A stretch of 64,000 nt of DNA from Owenia fusiformis (GCA_903813345.2 CAIIXF020000008.1:3357341-3421340); one strand, 5' to 3'; positions 12,501 to 23,227 are shown, numbered from the stretch's first letter. Notes: a model not told the origin generated them from the letters alone. Program-made: numbers and translations.

Positions 12501-15500
12501 TATAGGGTTTTCTGGTAATAATAAAATGCAAACTGCTCGATGAATCTATACAATGAAAAGTAGAAAACTTGGGAGTATATGGAAAATCTAGTCTACCTTC
12601 AGAAATATGGAAATAAACAAACTTCCTCCATTTGCAACTTCTTTGTAGCCTGTATTCATTTTAAAGAAATACAGGCTACAGTATGGGGGTAGTGTAGTGT
12701 GAATTACTTGTACATGACATTTAGGAAATAACAAGACCAAGTGAGCAAAAATGAATTTGGATTTCTCTACCATATCACCATAATAGCCTTGGACATTTAT
12801 ACAATGAATAATTATTTAATTACACAGTGTAGACAGACGGAATACATATATATTACCTCAGGAGACAGCTGGGGGTTAGTATATGTCACAGTCTAAAAGA
12901 TAAAATTATAGTTCAGAGCTTCGTCTTTCAAAAAAGATTTCCAAATAATTTCTAATGCCATAATTTGAATGTCAATAATCAATAATGTCAATAATAGAAA
13001 TTGTGACCACCATTGGATTGACTATTCAAAAATGTATAAAATAAAAGTTTAATCCTGCAGATTCAAGCTACACATACATTTCAGAAATCAAAGTCTCAGG
13101 TTAGTAACTAAAGTATACAAGGCAGAAGAGTATATAATCTAAATCAACAACAAAATCAATATGAAAAGGCAGATACTAAATACTACATTACAAGTATAAT
13201 GCTACTTATAAAGACATGGTTTCAAATAAAGAAGTAAATACTGAAGTAAGACTAATAGAGTATTTTGATTCCATTATGACAGGCAATTCATTTTTTTGTC
13301 CAATTCAAATTGGTTCTCAAAATTTGAACTAAACCAATACAGTGTTACATGTATTAGCAAACAGAAATACATGTACTTACTAATTTGTTGAAATATAAAT
13401 ACGATTACAACAAATTACAAGGCATTAAAATGACAAAATGTCACCATCTATTTGCTTACAATATTATGAGTTCAATGTTACGTCAGATTTGAATTTCTGG
13501 GAACTTGTAGATGATTTTGAAAAAATTAAGTTGGTCAATTTGAAGCAATATGAAAACAGAACTTTGTGACCTTGAGAAGGTTATTGAAGGTCAAATGAGA
13601 CCTTGACCTTGAGTATGTCTCAAATATCTATAGTCAGATTTAAACTTTCGAGAACTTGTAGATGATTTTGATTGGTCAATTCAAACCAATTTGAAAAAAT
13701 ACCTTTTTTGACCTTGAGAAGTTTATTGAAAGTCAAATCTCAAACCTAAAGTCAGATTTGAACTTTTGATAATTTCAAGATTATTTTGAAAAAAATTGGT
13801 AATTTGAAGCAAGTTGAAAACAGGCCTTTTTGACCTTGAAAAGGTCAAATCTTAATCATAAGTCAGATTTGAACTTCTGAAAACTTGTAGATGATTTTGA
13901 AAAAAATTGAAGTCAATCTAACCAGTATTTGTAAAGTTATTGGAAGAAGCTGATTGCCAACCACCAACCGCCGTAAAAAAAACGGAGACCATAAAAATAT
14001 GTCACCACTTTTTGGTGGTGACATAACAAAAAATTCTAGAGAATAAGGAGAATTGTGAATAGCAGACTCTAAATTCTAATAATAAGAAATATAAGGGAAA
14101 ATGATTCAAAATCACACCTGTTCATTTTGTGTTATAACTTTTTCTTCCTCTTCTTTTAGCCTTGGTAATAAATGTTCATCTCTCTCCTTTTCTATCTGAA
14201 AAACCAAAGCAACAAGATTTATGGCGAAATATTTCAGACAGTTGTAACGTTTTTTGACTTTATTTCAAAATAATTCTTTGATTTTTAAAGTTATATTTTT
14301 ATTTTTTAATGTATCAGAACATTACTGCAACTTAAACCTTTATAGATAACTTCTACATTTGAAAACATGATCTAACTTTTTTAAAAGATAAAATTAAGAT
14401 TTAAGAGAAACACTGTCATGATATTTGAAAAAATAATGCTTCTAACATTAAAACTCAGGTAAAAGTCAACTAATCCATGTCACCATTGAGTCTAGTTTAC
14501 ATTATAGGTGGGTCAAATTACATTAATTAGTGATAAAAATGGAGAACCATTTTCTGTATTGATTCAACCAATATTTTAATCTCTGCAGGAAAACAACATA
14601 CCTCAGCCATTTTCATGTCTACATCAGGGTGGCCTTCATCTGTAAGTTTTCTGCGAATCTCTTCAATTTCTTCCTTCTCTCTAGCCCTGTCTCTTGCATC
14701 TGCTTCCATTTCCTTTTCTCGCTCCTTCAGTCTTCTTCCGAGAGCACTTCCCCTAGAAATGATGCGTTATCAAGCGACTAAGGTACACAATATATGTATA
14801 CATTATACATATTTCAATAAATTACTTAGGTAACATTTACCTGATAAAATAGAAATCTGAGAAAATGCACCAGTCTTAACACATTTTTCTATACTGAAAG
14901 TTCACAAAAACACTAAATTGGATATAGTGAATATTCATTTAACAATTTTACAAATCACAAATGTAGTTCAAAGGATTCCATATGCTAATTTCTAATTTCT
15001 TACTTGTAATATTTTGGGTCGTCTCTTTCATCATCATAATCTTCTAGAAATTCTTTTAATCTACGTGCCTCCCTAATCTGTAATAATTAAGTAATTAAAA
15101 AAGCTTTATAATTCACAGTATTACTGTATACACATAACAAAAAGGCAAATCATTTCACGACATAAAAATAATAACTTTATTCAATTTCTGTTTAATTCCA
15201 CATGCTTTTCAAATATACATGTATGTGTTTACAGCAACTTATACAGGGAATACCTTATAACAAATCGAGTATTAGCTCTCCCAGCTAGTCAATACATCAG
15301 ACCTTTCATCACAATAAAAGTGTAATCTTATACTAATAAGATTCTCACCTCATCTTCCTTCTTCTCTAGCTCTTTTTCCTTCTCTTTGTCATAATCTCTT
15401 GATCTCTTGCGCTCCCTGCCTTCCCAGTTCTTCAGTCTCTGGAATATTACATAATATATTTTCAGATTATCTAATTACTTTTTGTAATTTATGTTAGTGA

Positions 15501-18500
15501 CTTGAAAGTTTTTTTGTCCGGTCAATCTCCCAAGTATTGGAGCAACCAGTTGCCTTACACAGTAATAGAAACAATATTGAACTCTCTGAAAATTCAGATG
15601 TTTTAATCTGATAGACAATTATCTTTCAAAAGCAGTAAAATGCAAATTTGCACATTTCCAGTTAAACAAATCATTAAAAGAAAAATCACATCAAAGATTA
15701 CTGCCAAATAATCAATGTCAAGAAAATGGGAGATATTTTAAAGTTCATGTCTCAAATGATGATATATCTTGGTATTCATATTAACTATAAACAATTGGTT
15801 CACTGTTAAAAATAACTCACACGTTAAGTCACATCAGAACTTCAAGGGAAAACTTTCATTTGTTGAGAAAGGGGGCTTAGTGAAAGCTAATCTTACCTCT
15901 TGATATGCTGCCTCTTTTTCTCTTAGTTTTCTTTCAAGTTTCTTTCTCTCGTAGGCATCTTCTTCATCCTCTTTCTCCCTCATACGTTCCCTCTCCCTTC
16001 TTTCACGCTCTCTTTCACGACTAAATCAGAATTTCATTGTTCATTTAACTTAAATGCTAGTGCAAAAGAATATGCTAAGATAAGCGTTCCTCTGAAATGC
16101 TACATTCTTCATTTAACTAGTTAAAGGTTCAAATAATGATATTATTTCTCTGCCCATGTGAACAGTAAAACTTCAAAAAGTTCTTATATTTATCTTATAG
16201 TTGCTTTTCTAAACCAGCTGTTTTAATGAAATAAACGAATATTATTGCAATATTGGGGGCTCTGAACTGTTGGATTTACTGTATTGGCTTTTTACCTTTC
16301 ACGTGATCGTTCACCTCTGTCCCGAACCATAGATCTGTCTCCACCTCTCGACCTTGGTGATCTAGATCGCGACCTTGACCTTGAACGAGACCGTGTCCTG
16401 GGTCGCTTCACTGCATTTCTCCGAGCCTCTTCAATCATGGCCATTTCTTTCATCCTTTTCCGATCACGCTCTAATTCCCGCTCCATCCGTCTCCGCCTGT
16501 TTTCATCAGCTTCAAGAGCAGCAGGGTCTGCTTCTATTTCCTTGACTTCTTCTCCCTGTTAAAACATATAGTAGCTTTTCCTGAATAACATATTCTGTAC
16601 TAAGAATTCAAAATATTTTATCCTTTAATTTGGATGAGATGTTTATTTTGAAATAAGTATCTTTAACTAAAAGATTTTAAATTTACTATCTAAATATTTG
16701 GGCATCTCAATAATCAATATGCATACTATGTGATCTGTTACATGTACTTTACAAATACTGTCGTACATCTATCTATAAACTGACCACATGTTTGTTACCA
16801 AATAAAAGTATATGAATTGTCTATACTTAAAAATAGTAAATTTCTAGAAACAAATGGAATCATATGAACACAACTTTATACAGACTTTACTTGTAGGTAA
16901 ATCCAATCCTTTCTCTAACTGCCTTTGGTGTACCTAATTCAATCTAATAATCTAAAATTGAAATTGATAGTGGAGACATATTATCATGATGTATAGAAGG
17001 TCGCATATGGTTATATCAGGGTCACACAGACATATAATGATCAACCCAGATTCCACATTCTTGGGTGCTGTCCTAGTTGAAAGTTTTTAGAAAAATTGAT
17101 TAAGAGCCATTTTGGATTTTTGAAAATCTTGGAAAATTATAATTCAGAAAAACAGAATCAGTAAATTAGAACATTGCACCCAGCTGAGGCATATGCTATG
17201 GGAGGAACACTGACATATTCATATAAAAAGAGCTTCACATATAATTCTATTTTTTAAAAGTCCTATTAATTTACTCTTTGTTACTATGGGTATAATATTT
17301 TACGAATGAATAAGAATGGAGGCGGAAAAAGATGGGTTGTTCCAAATGAACCTTATATACCAACAAAAAAATATAGGATGAAAATGGTTCCTAAACAAAA
17401 ATAGAATGTTTCATAAAGACTACATTTGAGCTGATAATGAATGATTTCAAGTAAAAAAAAAATGAATTAATAAAAAAAATTCAGGTATTCAGGTATTGAT
17501 ACATCACCAAAGTTATATTCACATAGATATACCTTCCGGAATTCTTTGATATCGTTCAAAATATTTTGCAATGTGTGAAGCAAATTGAAACCAAAGACGC
17601 AACAAATTGTCGGTGATATAATGTCTTGGTCCCTTCTATTCTAGCAGAGAACTGCTTAAAAGAACTTGATCATTAAATCCACAAACAATTCATTGAGTCT
17701 TGGGCTTACAATCAATAACAAACATACATCTTATAAAAATAGATTAAATCTGAGAAAGTTGAATAAAAAATGAAGCAATGCTGCTGGTATTGTTGGATTG
17801 CTGAAAACATAAAAGAAACAATCTCCAACAGCTAGAGTCTGATCTAATAATGTTAAGTAGATTTCACTTACTTGGAGTAAACTAACCAGCTCACAATGGT
17901 CAAAACGGGTTAAGTGATCGTAGGTTTACATACCTTTTATGCACATCCTTGTTGTACTCGTTTATTGTATTTAAAAGGAAAGTATGATTGGACGAGGATG
18001 CTGGGGATGGAGGTCTATAGGGTAAGAGGAAAATAAGAGGAGGAAAGTTGTTTATTAATTTAAGACCACCATTCAATAGTAGACAATATATAGATATTAT
18101 ATGGATATATTTCTTTGGAAGTTCAGTTTGGAAAGTTTTTTTTGAACGAGGTACAAGAGAATGTCATTTGCACTTTATCTGACCAAGAATGGCATAAAAT
18201 AAAATGTTTCAGAGATAGGACTGAGAATTGATAAGGCTCACGGGGAGGGGTCATGTGGGATGGATATTGATCATACGATATAACCTACCAGAGACTCTGC
18301 AACCTTGTGCATAACTTTATTTTATAATCATATCGTAATGGCACTTACCACTGAGTATATGTTTCACATTTAATATACAGTGTTAACAGCCAGTAATGGG
18401 CAGGTATCGACGAATGTGGACTCAAGTTTAGCCTCGCCAGAATATCTAAGATTTTCAGATCAACGAAAAGTTGCCAATTAATATTTGGGAAGGAAACAGT

Positions 18501-21500
18501 ATTAGAAATACTGGTGCCTTAAATGTTCATATAATTTTGGACATTTTGTAATTGAGTAACGGTACACATTTTTGCTGAAAACAATTCAGTTGGCTCATTT
18601 TATTGGTCATATCTGTCAAATTCCTTGTATTACATGAATATAGACCACAGCAGGTCAATACAAATCCACAAGTAGGAGGATGCAAATAATTTATAATGGA
18701 CAGTTTTGGCAACAAAAATATAGTACCTAAATATTTGCGAAAGTTAAATCATCAAAAGGTATATGAAACAAAGATGAAGTTGTCTTTGAAACAAATAAGT
18801 TTTATTGGTGTATCAAAACTGTCCAGTATAAATAAATTGGAAGTTTCTGATTGGTCGCATCTTATTACCTTGTGTGCATCTCGGAAGCGATTGATCTCTC
18901 TGTTTATCAGCGCTTTCTGATCTTCCTCAATTGCCATATCATCTAACCCCTGAAAAAATCATGAGAACATTAAAATCTTAATTCATTTAACATCAGGATG
19001 TATTTCTGAAGGTAGGATATCTTAAATCAGACGATCAATTTTTCCATATCAAAATACATTTATTACGATTTCAGGCCAACTAATCAAAAATTACAGACCA
19101 TGTAAAAGCTTACTGGATTGTAGTTTTTGTGTAACCCTTAAATGGCAACAAGTAAATGGAGTTGGCTTTAAAAATGCAAATTACTCTTCCAAAATCAGAA
19201 AGGTCACGTTGATGATTAGATTGCGATCCATTATTAGCGTTAGCAACATGTTAATTCATTTGCTGTTGTGGCAACAAATATCTTTATGTATAACTGCTAT
19301 TAAATCAATAGAGTAAATAAATAACCTTACCACATCTTTGATTGGACCTCCCATTTCAGTGGTTTTCTTCTTTTCTTTAGGTTTCTCATCCTCCTTTGAA
19401 TCTGTAAAATCAAAACTAACTTATAAAAAGAACTCACTTCCTATCATGTACTAATATGTTTGCTGCGTAAATTATATTTCTGTTTCGCCATATGAGAAAA
19501 AGATTTAAGCACAAGATCCAATTGGAAAATACACTCATTTATCAAATCGTATACTAGCCTCAACACTGAACTTGTTAAACTCATGTTTAATTGCACAAAT
19601 AACAACATTTAGTGGATTATCCATTATCTTTTACCATAGTAGCAGACACCCTCATGCAAGTATCTTCCCGAAATTGATTGTGTACATATGATCTCAAGAT
19701 GATATGACATTCTACAGTTGTACTGTCATGTTTCATATGACCATTTGTCGCCAAGAGACTAAAGTTTGAGACTGACACATGGACTAATATCACTATTAGG
19801 CCCACATAGGGTAATTGCCTGCTTTACAAAAATGAAATCTTAAAAAGCTAAGAATGAGATTTTATAAGTATGGCACTGCTAAACAAACAATAAATTAGCA
19901 AGTGCCAAAAATCCAGATTTAATTGTTAATTACATCTGAACGCTAACACAGAACATATAACACTTATCATTATTAACAGAATATTCTTAATTACTTTCTT
20001 ACCACCATGACCATATGCATGGTACTGTTGATAGCCTACATGATAACTGGCTGGAATTGTCCAATATTATCAAATGAGAAATGATTATACAATTCATGTA
20101 TTTGTCTACACTTGTATACATGCATTTGCAACAACCCGTACTGCTCGTTGGGGCTATTCACACACAATAGGGGCTGTATCCATCATATCTTGATCATTTA
20201 GGGTTTTTCAAACCAATATCTATCAAATCAGTTTTCTTCTGTACAATAGAGAGTCTCTTTTGATATATTGACCTTTTCAATTCACAGTATTGATCCATTG
20301 CTTGGCACAACTAGCCTTGTATTCGCGAATTGAACTGCTGGCTGTTGACTGATGGATTTAAATATGAATAGCTCCTCCCACTATTTCATTCATATTTAAA
20401 CGAGTAGGTTAATCTGGTAGCCGAAAGTTGCATTTGTGAATACAAACTAAGTGAAGACCAAGTGTGTAAAACCTTAATGCTTAGACCACTGCTACATTGG
20501 CACCAAGAACTCATTCTGGGTGCCTCCCTTCAATATATCAGAGTGCTTGCCTTTTGAAAGCATATTTTTGTCTGAGCTGAAATAATTACATAAGTCTTAA
20601 CTTACCACTTTGGTTAGACTTATGTCCCTTTTTAACTGCAAAAGAATGTGTAGTTCAGAACAAGGCTCAACATCATGCAAGTTCTGTATGTTGACCCCAA
20701 TACATGGAACATTCAGACTAATATCATTAATTTTTGTAATCAGTTGAAAAAGATCAGGAGACCAGTAAAAGAGAACTGTTCTTTTAGTCTAAACTAGTAA
20801 TGCACATGTTTAATGAATCATGGAAATAAATAATATAGATTCAATTCAATTCCAAGTGTTTGCAATAATGACAATGCCCTTCCTTTCAAAAGAATGAACT
20901 TGTAGAACTACGGAAGATAGTCAACCAAGAAAGTTAGACTCTTGGCTTATTCATAATATTTGGTTGCTGTAATTCCACAGCTGTAATGCCATGTTTTATT
21001 TGAACAGAAAGGCATGGTCATCGCATCTTTTGCATAAGACAGTACTTACCATTTGAATTAGGATAAGGTTTATTAAGGTCTCTATGATATTCCCTCATAA
21101 TGGCATCAAGGCCTGCTTTAGCGACACGGTCTTCACGTTGTGTGGCTTCATCCCCGCTATCATCTTCATCTTCTGTTTTTCCACTCTTTTTAGCACGCTT
21201 TTCTTTATACTCATCAAGGAGGGTTTTAGTTTTAGCATCCACTTTAACCTGAGAAATTTTGAATTTATCAATAGTCTTCATAGCAACTCTAGAAATATTC
21301 TACAGCCCCACATTAATTCTGTATCAAATGTAATTAAATAATTATATATTTTTCAGTAAAATCCCAATGCTCATGTTGGTTTATAAATAAAATGTTGCAC
21401 AGTGGGGAATGTATGCTATTTGCGGGTATACACAATTCTTTATCAAGGTATAATACAGTACCTTTCATTCAGGGATTTGGGTACCTTTTTAACAACTGAG

Positions 21501-23227
21501 CAATTCTCACAAAAACTTACCACAAGTTTCTTATCACATATGTCCCAGTCGTTGAGAAGTCGAATACATCTCAAAGTTGCCTCTGGGTCCTCATACTCGC
21601 AAAAGCCAAATGCCTGAAGTTTCCCTGATGCTCCTTGGACCCTCTTCCAGCTGAGAACATTGCCGCATCTCTAAAAGAATAAATGCATAGGATTGGTAGA
21701 GAATAAAAAGAATTAATTAAGTTAAGTTAATTGATGTTTGGGGCAAGATATCAAATTCCAAACAATATATTTAGTCGATATTTCAAATGAATAGACATTG
21801 TTAAAAACATTCAGTACACATATCATGATTGAAAATTCCGAGTAAACAAATAAAATCCACAATCTGCCTTGTTTTTACGTGCATTTGCAGAAGACATATG
21901 TATCCGAAGAATACCTGCAACATTGTTCGTATCATCTGGTCTGGAGCTCTTTCAATAATGTTGCCGACAAACACGGTTGTTACAGGAGCCTTTTCATCGG
22001 AGTCCTACAAACAGATACAAAATATCAGATACACTTGTGAGTATCTCTTCTCACTGATAATCAGAAAGGTACAAATCAAGAGGTATTGCTCACTAATTAC
22101 AAGTCAGTCAAAAAAGGTCACTACTGGCAAAAAGGATCCTTTTACCACAATTACTGAATTAGACACATGTCTTCCAGTGACACATCATTAAAGCCGTGAT
22201 AAATTAGCAGCATATTTTCTATGGACGCCATTTATTGTCTAACAATTTTACTGCAGGGTCATTCATACTTAGCAAATGATGAATAATGAAATGAATTTTT
22301 TTTTATTCTTCTTTATTCAATTTTAGTACATACAAAATACACATGTAGTGACTGCCAAAGTCGAAAAACATTGGTGGCAATGAAATGAATGATTTCGCAA
22401 AAAAATGATGGCAATTCACTTGACCTACTATTTCTTTAAGTCTTGGCAACATCTTTATATACTAGACTGATTCCTGCATACAACTTTTCTTTAAAAGAGT
22501 TGAAGAAATTGCATAAGCTAAATTATACCAATCATGGTTGAAAGTCAACCATCAGACCTAGGGAAATTGAATTCAAATACCTTTGGAATCTCCTGAGGTA
22601 TGAGTTTCTGAACTGGTTTCTTTGGTGGAGCATTTTGTTGTTGTTGATTCATATTTGGCCTCATCATTCCCCCAGGGGGCATCATGCCCATGCCCATAGG
22701 CATCATTCCTATTGAACACAATGATTGCTTTATTTTTAGATGACATAATAAACAGTACTAGGTGTATGAGGCTCATACTGCAAGTGTTTCAATCCTCATT
22801 TTTCAAAATTAAAATGGCAGCAATTTTAAAATCAGGCAAGCTTTTGAACACTTTCTAGAGACACATTTCAAATTGAAACCATTTGAATTGTAGTAGTTGA
22901 TTACAACTGGGACTAGCCAAAAGTGTTTGGATTAGCGGGTGTTCATATTTCAAGGTTTTATTAACATGTAAGTCAATGGGAGATAACAAATTCGGAACCA
23001 AGAAAAAGCGTTCACATTGAGAGGTGTTTAGATTAGAGAGGTGTTCAGATAATATACAAATTCACTGTAAATTGTTTCTAAACAATTGGCGCAATTTTTA
23101 ATAGTTAATATGTATAATTTTAGCAATCCACCATACCAAAATATAAGTGCTTACCCATCGGATTGTATCCATAACCCATACCTCCCATTGGGGGCATACC
23201 CATTGGCGGCCTAGGGGGATAGGACAT
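3481..23227 (-). CDS. RBM25: RNA-binding protein 25 (RBM25), 20 coding exons, 799 aa
   Basis: RBM25 is a nuclear pre-mRNA splicing regulator; in vertebrates it associates with U1 snRNP and controls alternative 5' splice-site choice. The translated exons run colinear with vertebrate RBM25 (843 aa in human): a Pro/Met/Gly-rich N-terminus (about 1-67), an RRM with RNP-like stretches TTVFVGNI and QAFGFCEY (about 75-150), a linker, an RE/RD/RS-rich coiled region (about 259-520) with the conserved run KEFLEDYDDERDDPKYY, an acidic/serine segment, and a C-terminal PWI domain (about 700-799) ending KKLGLVK. I placed every junction by GT/AG and phase; the joined CDS is 2400 nt with no internal stop. 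The start at 23227 follows an acceptor 18 nt upstream. One intron of about 6.6 kb hosts an LTR retrotransposon in the same orientation. Splice sites are read by eye, not from transcripts; exons 6 and 7 are the least certain. Confidence 0.95.
4226..4372 (-). CDS. RBM25: RBM25 coding exon 19 (aa 721-769), PWI domain
   Basis: KRIKPWVNKKIVEYIGEEEP carries the Pro-Trp-(Val/Ile) motif that names the PWI nucleic-acid-binding fold. 49 codons, phase 0. Confidence 0.96.
4497..5165 (+). mobile_element. Partial copy of the foldback element seen at 43143-47592
   Basis: Begins TGCTGTCCCCAGCTCCGATT and follows the terminal arm of the 4.45-kb foldback element (shared AGAGGCGCCATCTATTCATT), then jumps to the repeat units and the arm interior (about 5100-5165). 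The second arm is missing. It lies in the RBM25 intron between exons 19 and 18. Confidence 0.8.
5355..5638 (-). CDS. RBM25: RBM25 coding exon 18 (aa 626-720)
   Basis: Contains KKRKLVPLDYSEEEK and EEKRKMIKNLIEKIPTAKDD, matching the region leading into the PWI domain. Ends in SLDWSMVDS, phase 0. Confidence 0.95.
6002..6209 (-). CDS. RBM25: RBM25 coding exon 17 (aa 557-625)
   Basis: Acidic/serine-rich linker (RRSESSDSEDSHYD) corresponding to the variable region of RBM25 before the PWI domain. ATTTCAG acceptor and GTAAG donor. Ends in phase 1. Confidence 0.82.
6640..6758 (-). mobile_element. tRNA-Leu-like SINE fragment
   Basis: On the minus strand, GTCGAGTTGGCCGAGAGGGC resembles the start of tRNA-Leu with its A box (6737-6748). 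A degenerate B box, GGTTGCGAGTTCAAGAC, lies at about 6670-6687. The long spacing suits a tRNA with an extra arm. No intact acceptor stem is present, so this is read as a SINE head, not a tRNA gene. Confidence 0.55.
6909..7779 (-). repeat. 3' LTR (relative to element)
   Basis: Same 871 bp as the other LTR; I found no difference when reading the two line by line, which implies a recent insertion. Confidence 0.93.
7780..7800 (-). promoter_or_regulatory. Polypurine tract
   Basis: Minus-strand purine-rich AAGGAGGGAGG directly abuts the 3' LTR, the expected primer site for plus-strand DNA synthesis. Confidence 0.75.
8370..11336 (-). CDS. Gag-protease-partial integrase polyprotein of the LTR element (988 codons)
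   Basis: In order: Glu/Lys-rich coiled coil (about 75-135); a capsid-like region related to SCAN domains (about 150-320), consistent with the published origin of SCAN from Gmr1-like gag; a CCHC zinc knuckle CNYCKKPGHLISEC (about 381-394); an aspartic protease with DTGA (about 468); a Ser-rich repeat linker; the integrase zinc-binding H2C2 module (LAHDSPMAGHLG to CRSCHTC, about 790-830); and the start of the integrase core (DCVGPLP). In Gmr1-like elements integrase precedes RT, which fits this order. After the second-Asp region the sequence no longer resembles integrase: the catalytic Glu, the C-terminal part, RT and RNase H are all missing. The ORF is open but cannot encode an autonomous element. 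Confidence 0.88.
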   Translation of the reverse strand: MSFEVETFLEAPSLEEFDDLKKTELLAIAKHVGLSVKSSYKKDTIKNFVLQYLVAESLLPEQPAQHVEQVDPIKLKELELREKELEIQKEREIRELREKEIEKEIREKELQMQNEREIREQEIELKRLEIEAKSKTDEHATMHQHFENRFDASKFLKFVPKFQEKNVDKYFTHFEKVAQSLDWPKSAWPVMLQSVFIGKASEIFASLSGEVCSDYDLVKNAILKAYELVPEAYRQKFRNAHKQSDQTHVEFAREQEQLFDRWLVSKDVSEEFKKLRELMLIEQFKNCVQYHIRTYLDEHKVETLSQAATLSDDYALTHKGSFIKGNPNFRGYQGNKPSYDTKSNQSSSSNTSHKAKDQSNSSQSSSSKSDQSNSSGPKSNVTCNYCKKPGHLISECYRIKNRREMSGSAHSNGCATVPISRKPIVWDSYTHTEKSTHSDIMEDYKPFMSEGSVSLSSDDTNSKPIKILRDTGASQTLLLEGVLPLSEESFTGTHILMQGIELGFTKVPLHRIHITSELVKGPVIVGVRPQLPVEGVALLLGNDLAGGKVSLDPIVSDQPCSIEDSVQEDSDIYPACAVTRAMAKRLANSGDSSVGDDFDSGFLSSLFDDECHSPLVKDGPYPILKANSSLKQPIVQAKQRSNEAYSSLKKPIARGDSPSKQDNYFNAVSPALASPDEVSSSSASVHEVSSPPCSEVSSSSSSEVSSSISDSDSLKNDPHSKHMLIYEQEHDPSLIDLHKRCLTIDEAVKVPVCFYKKDGILMRKWRPPEASPEDDWAIVHQIVVPNSYHKEILSLAHDSPMAGHLGVTKTYHKILNHFYWPKLKQDVQEYCRSCHTCQMVGKPNQKIPIAPVQPIPAFDEPFSKVLIDCVGPLPKTKSDNQYLLTILSMATQFLEIKPLFMLRNSKIKYIVKSQINNFTLVGLPKELIFDSVLNDFICIDKTTPVRCRELHMMKKYVERDKFLTQHDLVLLALRPNLYVHGNYMLFKI
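11429..11446 (-). promoter_or_regulatory. tRNA-Pro primer-binding site
   Basis: The minus strand reads TGGGGGCTCGTCCGGGAT just inside the 5' LTR, complementary to the 3' end of tRNA-Pro and equal to the proline PBS known from gammaretroviruses. Confidence 0.9.
11449..12319 (-). repeat. 5' LTR (relative to element)
   Basis: 871 bp, starting and ending with the 6-bp inverted repeat TGTTAC/GTAACA. It contains a run of about 20-bp degenerate repeats around AATGTTTGATGATAATCCAC. Confidence 0.93.
12857..12892 (-). CDS. RBM25: RBM25 coding exon 16 (36 nt, aa 545-556)
   Basis: Encodes TVTYTNPQLSPE between a TTTTAG acceptor and a GTAAT donor, phase 0 at both ends. It sits at the 5' edge of the 6.6-kb intron holding the LTR retrotransposon. 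Confidence 0.65.
13480..13935. repeat. Degenerate tandem repeat in RBM25 intron
   Basis: Three to four imperfect units of about 120-150 bp built around TCAGATTTGAACTT, ACTTGTAGATGATTTTGAAA and GACCTTGAGAAGG. No coding potential. Confidence 0.65.
14118..14195 (-). CDS. RBM25: RBM25 coding exon 15 (aa 519-544)
   Basis: Charged 26-codon exon (EKERDEHLLPRLKEEEEKV). GTGTG donor and TTTTTCAG acceptor. In frame, but conserved mainly in composition. Confidence 0.8.
14602..14752 (-). CDS. RBM25: RBM25 coding exon 14 (aa 468-518)
   Basis: Begins GSALGRR and continues with REKEMEADARDRAREKEE and DEGHPDVD, all conserved. Returns to phase 0. Confidence 0.94.
15004..15077 (-). CDS. RBM25: RBM25 coding exon 13 (aa 444-467)
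   Basis: RLKEFLEDYDDERDDPKYY is a signature stretch of RBM25. Ends in phase 2 before a GTAAG donor. Confidence 0.95.
15349..15438 (-). CDS. RBM25: RBM25 coding exon 12 (aa 414-443)
   Basis: RLKNWEGRERKRSRDYDKEK, colinear with the RBM25 charged region. 30 codons, phase 0 at both ends. Confidence 0.93.
15897..16020 (-). CDS. RBM25: RBM25 coding exon 11 (aa 372-413)
   Basis: Arg/Glu run followed by EDEEDAYERKKLERKLREKE, which matches vertebrate RBM25 closely. GTAAG donor; ends in phase 0. Confidence 0.93.
16296..16555 (-). CDS. RBM25: RBM25 coding exon 10 (aa 286-371), RE/RS-rich
   Basis: Long charged exon with ERELERDRKR and an alternating RS run (RTRSRSRSRSRSRS), typical of splicing factors. 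It is less conserved than its neighbours and ends in phase 2. Confidence 0.88.
18869..18949 (-). CDS. RBM25: RBM25 coding exon 9 (aa 259-285)
   Basis: EEDQKALINREINRFRDAHK matches the conserved block just before the charged region of RBM25. 27 codons, phase 0 at both ends. Confidence 0.92.
19331..19401 (-). CDS. RBM25: RBM25 coding exon 8 (aa 235-258)
   Basis: Lys-rich segment KEDEKPKEKKK followed by MGGPIKDV. AG acceptor and GTAAG donor present. Restores phase 0 for the next exon. Confidence 0.75.
20003..20035 (-). CDS. RBM25: RBM25 candidate exon 7 (33 nt, aa 224-234)
   Basis: Encodes YQQYHAYGHG between a TAG acceptor and a GTAAG donor, phase 1 in and out. It lies in a poorly conserved linker and could be an alternative cassette or a chance match. 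Confidence 0.45.
20313..20452. mobile_element. Palindromic MITE, copy A (RBM25 intron)
   Basis: The left arm starts TTGTATTCGCGAA; the right arm ends in its inverted form (TTGTGAATACAA). Related to 32396-32582: both share GGTAGCCGAAAGTTGCAT. Confidence 0.6.
20606..20635 (-). CDS. RBM25: RBM25 coding exon 6 (30-nt microexon, aa 214-223)
   Basis: Short basic exon (KKGHKSNQS) between a TTTTGCAG acceptor and a GTAAG donor. It enters and leaves in phase 1, so skipping it would keep the reading frame. Confidence 0.6.
21050..21248 (-). CDS. RBM25: RBM25 coding exon 5 (aa 148-213)
   Basis: VKVDAKTKTLLDEYKEKRAK closes the RRM; an acidic linker and the conserved IMREYHRDLNKP follow. AG acceptor and GTAAG donor are clear. 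Ends in phase 1. Confidence 0.93.
21521..21670 (-). CDS. RBM25: RBM25 coding exon 4 (aa 98-147), second half of RRM
   Basis: Encodes VLSWKRVQGASGKLQAFGFC, nearly identical to vertebrate RBM25 and containing the RNP1 strand. 50 codons, phase 0 at both ends, with a strong GTAAG donor. Confidence 0.95.
21915..22004 (-). CDS. RBM25: RBM25 coding exon 3 (aa 68-97), first half of RRM
   Basis: Encodes APVTTVFVGNI, the beta-1/RNP2 strand of the RRM, and the following helix. Exactly 30 codons, phase 0 at both ends. Confidence 0.92.
22292..22373 (-). mobile_element. Short retroelement 3' tail
   Basis: The minus strand ends AATAAAGAAGAATAAAAAAA, like the 3' end of a SINE/LINE insert. Only the tail is recognisable. 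Confidence 0.3.
22581..22708 (-). CDS. RBM25: RBM25 coding exon 2 (aa 25-67)
   Basis: Met/Pro/Gly-rich segment followed by QQQQNAPPKKPVQKLIPQE. AG acceptor above 22708, GT donor below 22581. Enters in phase 1 and ends in phase 0. Confidence 0.85.
23155..23227 (-). CDS. RBM25: RBM25 coding exon 1 (aa 1-24)
   Basis: Starts MSYPPRPPMGMPPMGG. The exon reaches 23245 at its 5' side (AG acceptor), leaving 18 nt of 5' UTR. The GT donor lies just below 23155, and the exon ends in phase 1. Confidence 0.85.

Noticed and set aside
17500-18010. Extra RBM25 exons at donor-like sites near 17530 and 17930
   Set aside because: No matching acceptor with an open, in-phase frame; the flanking exons already join in phase 0.
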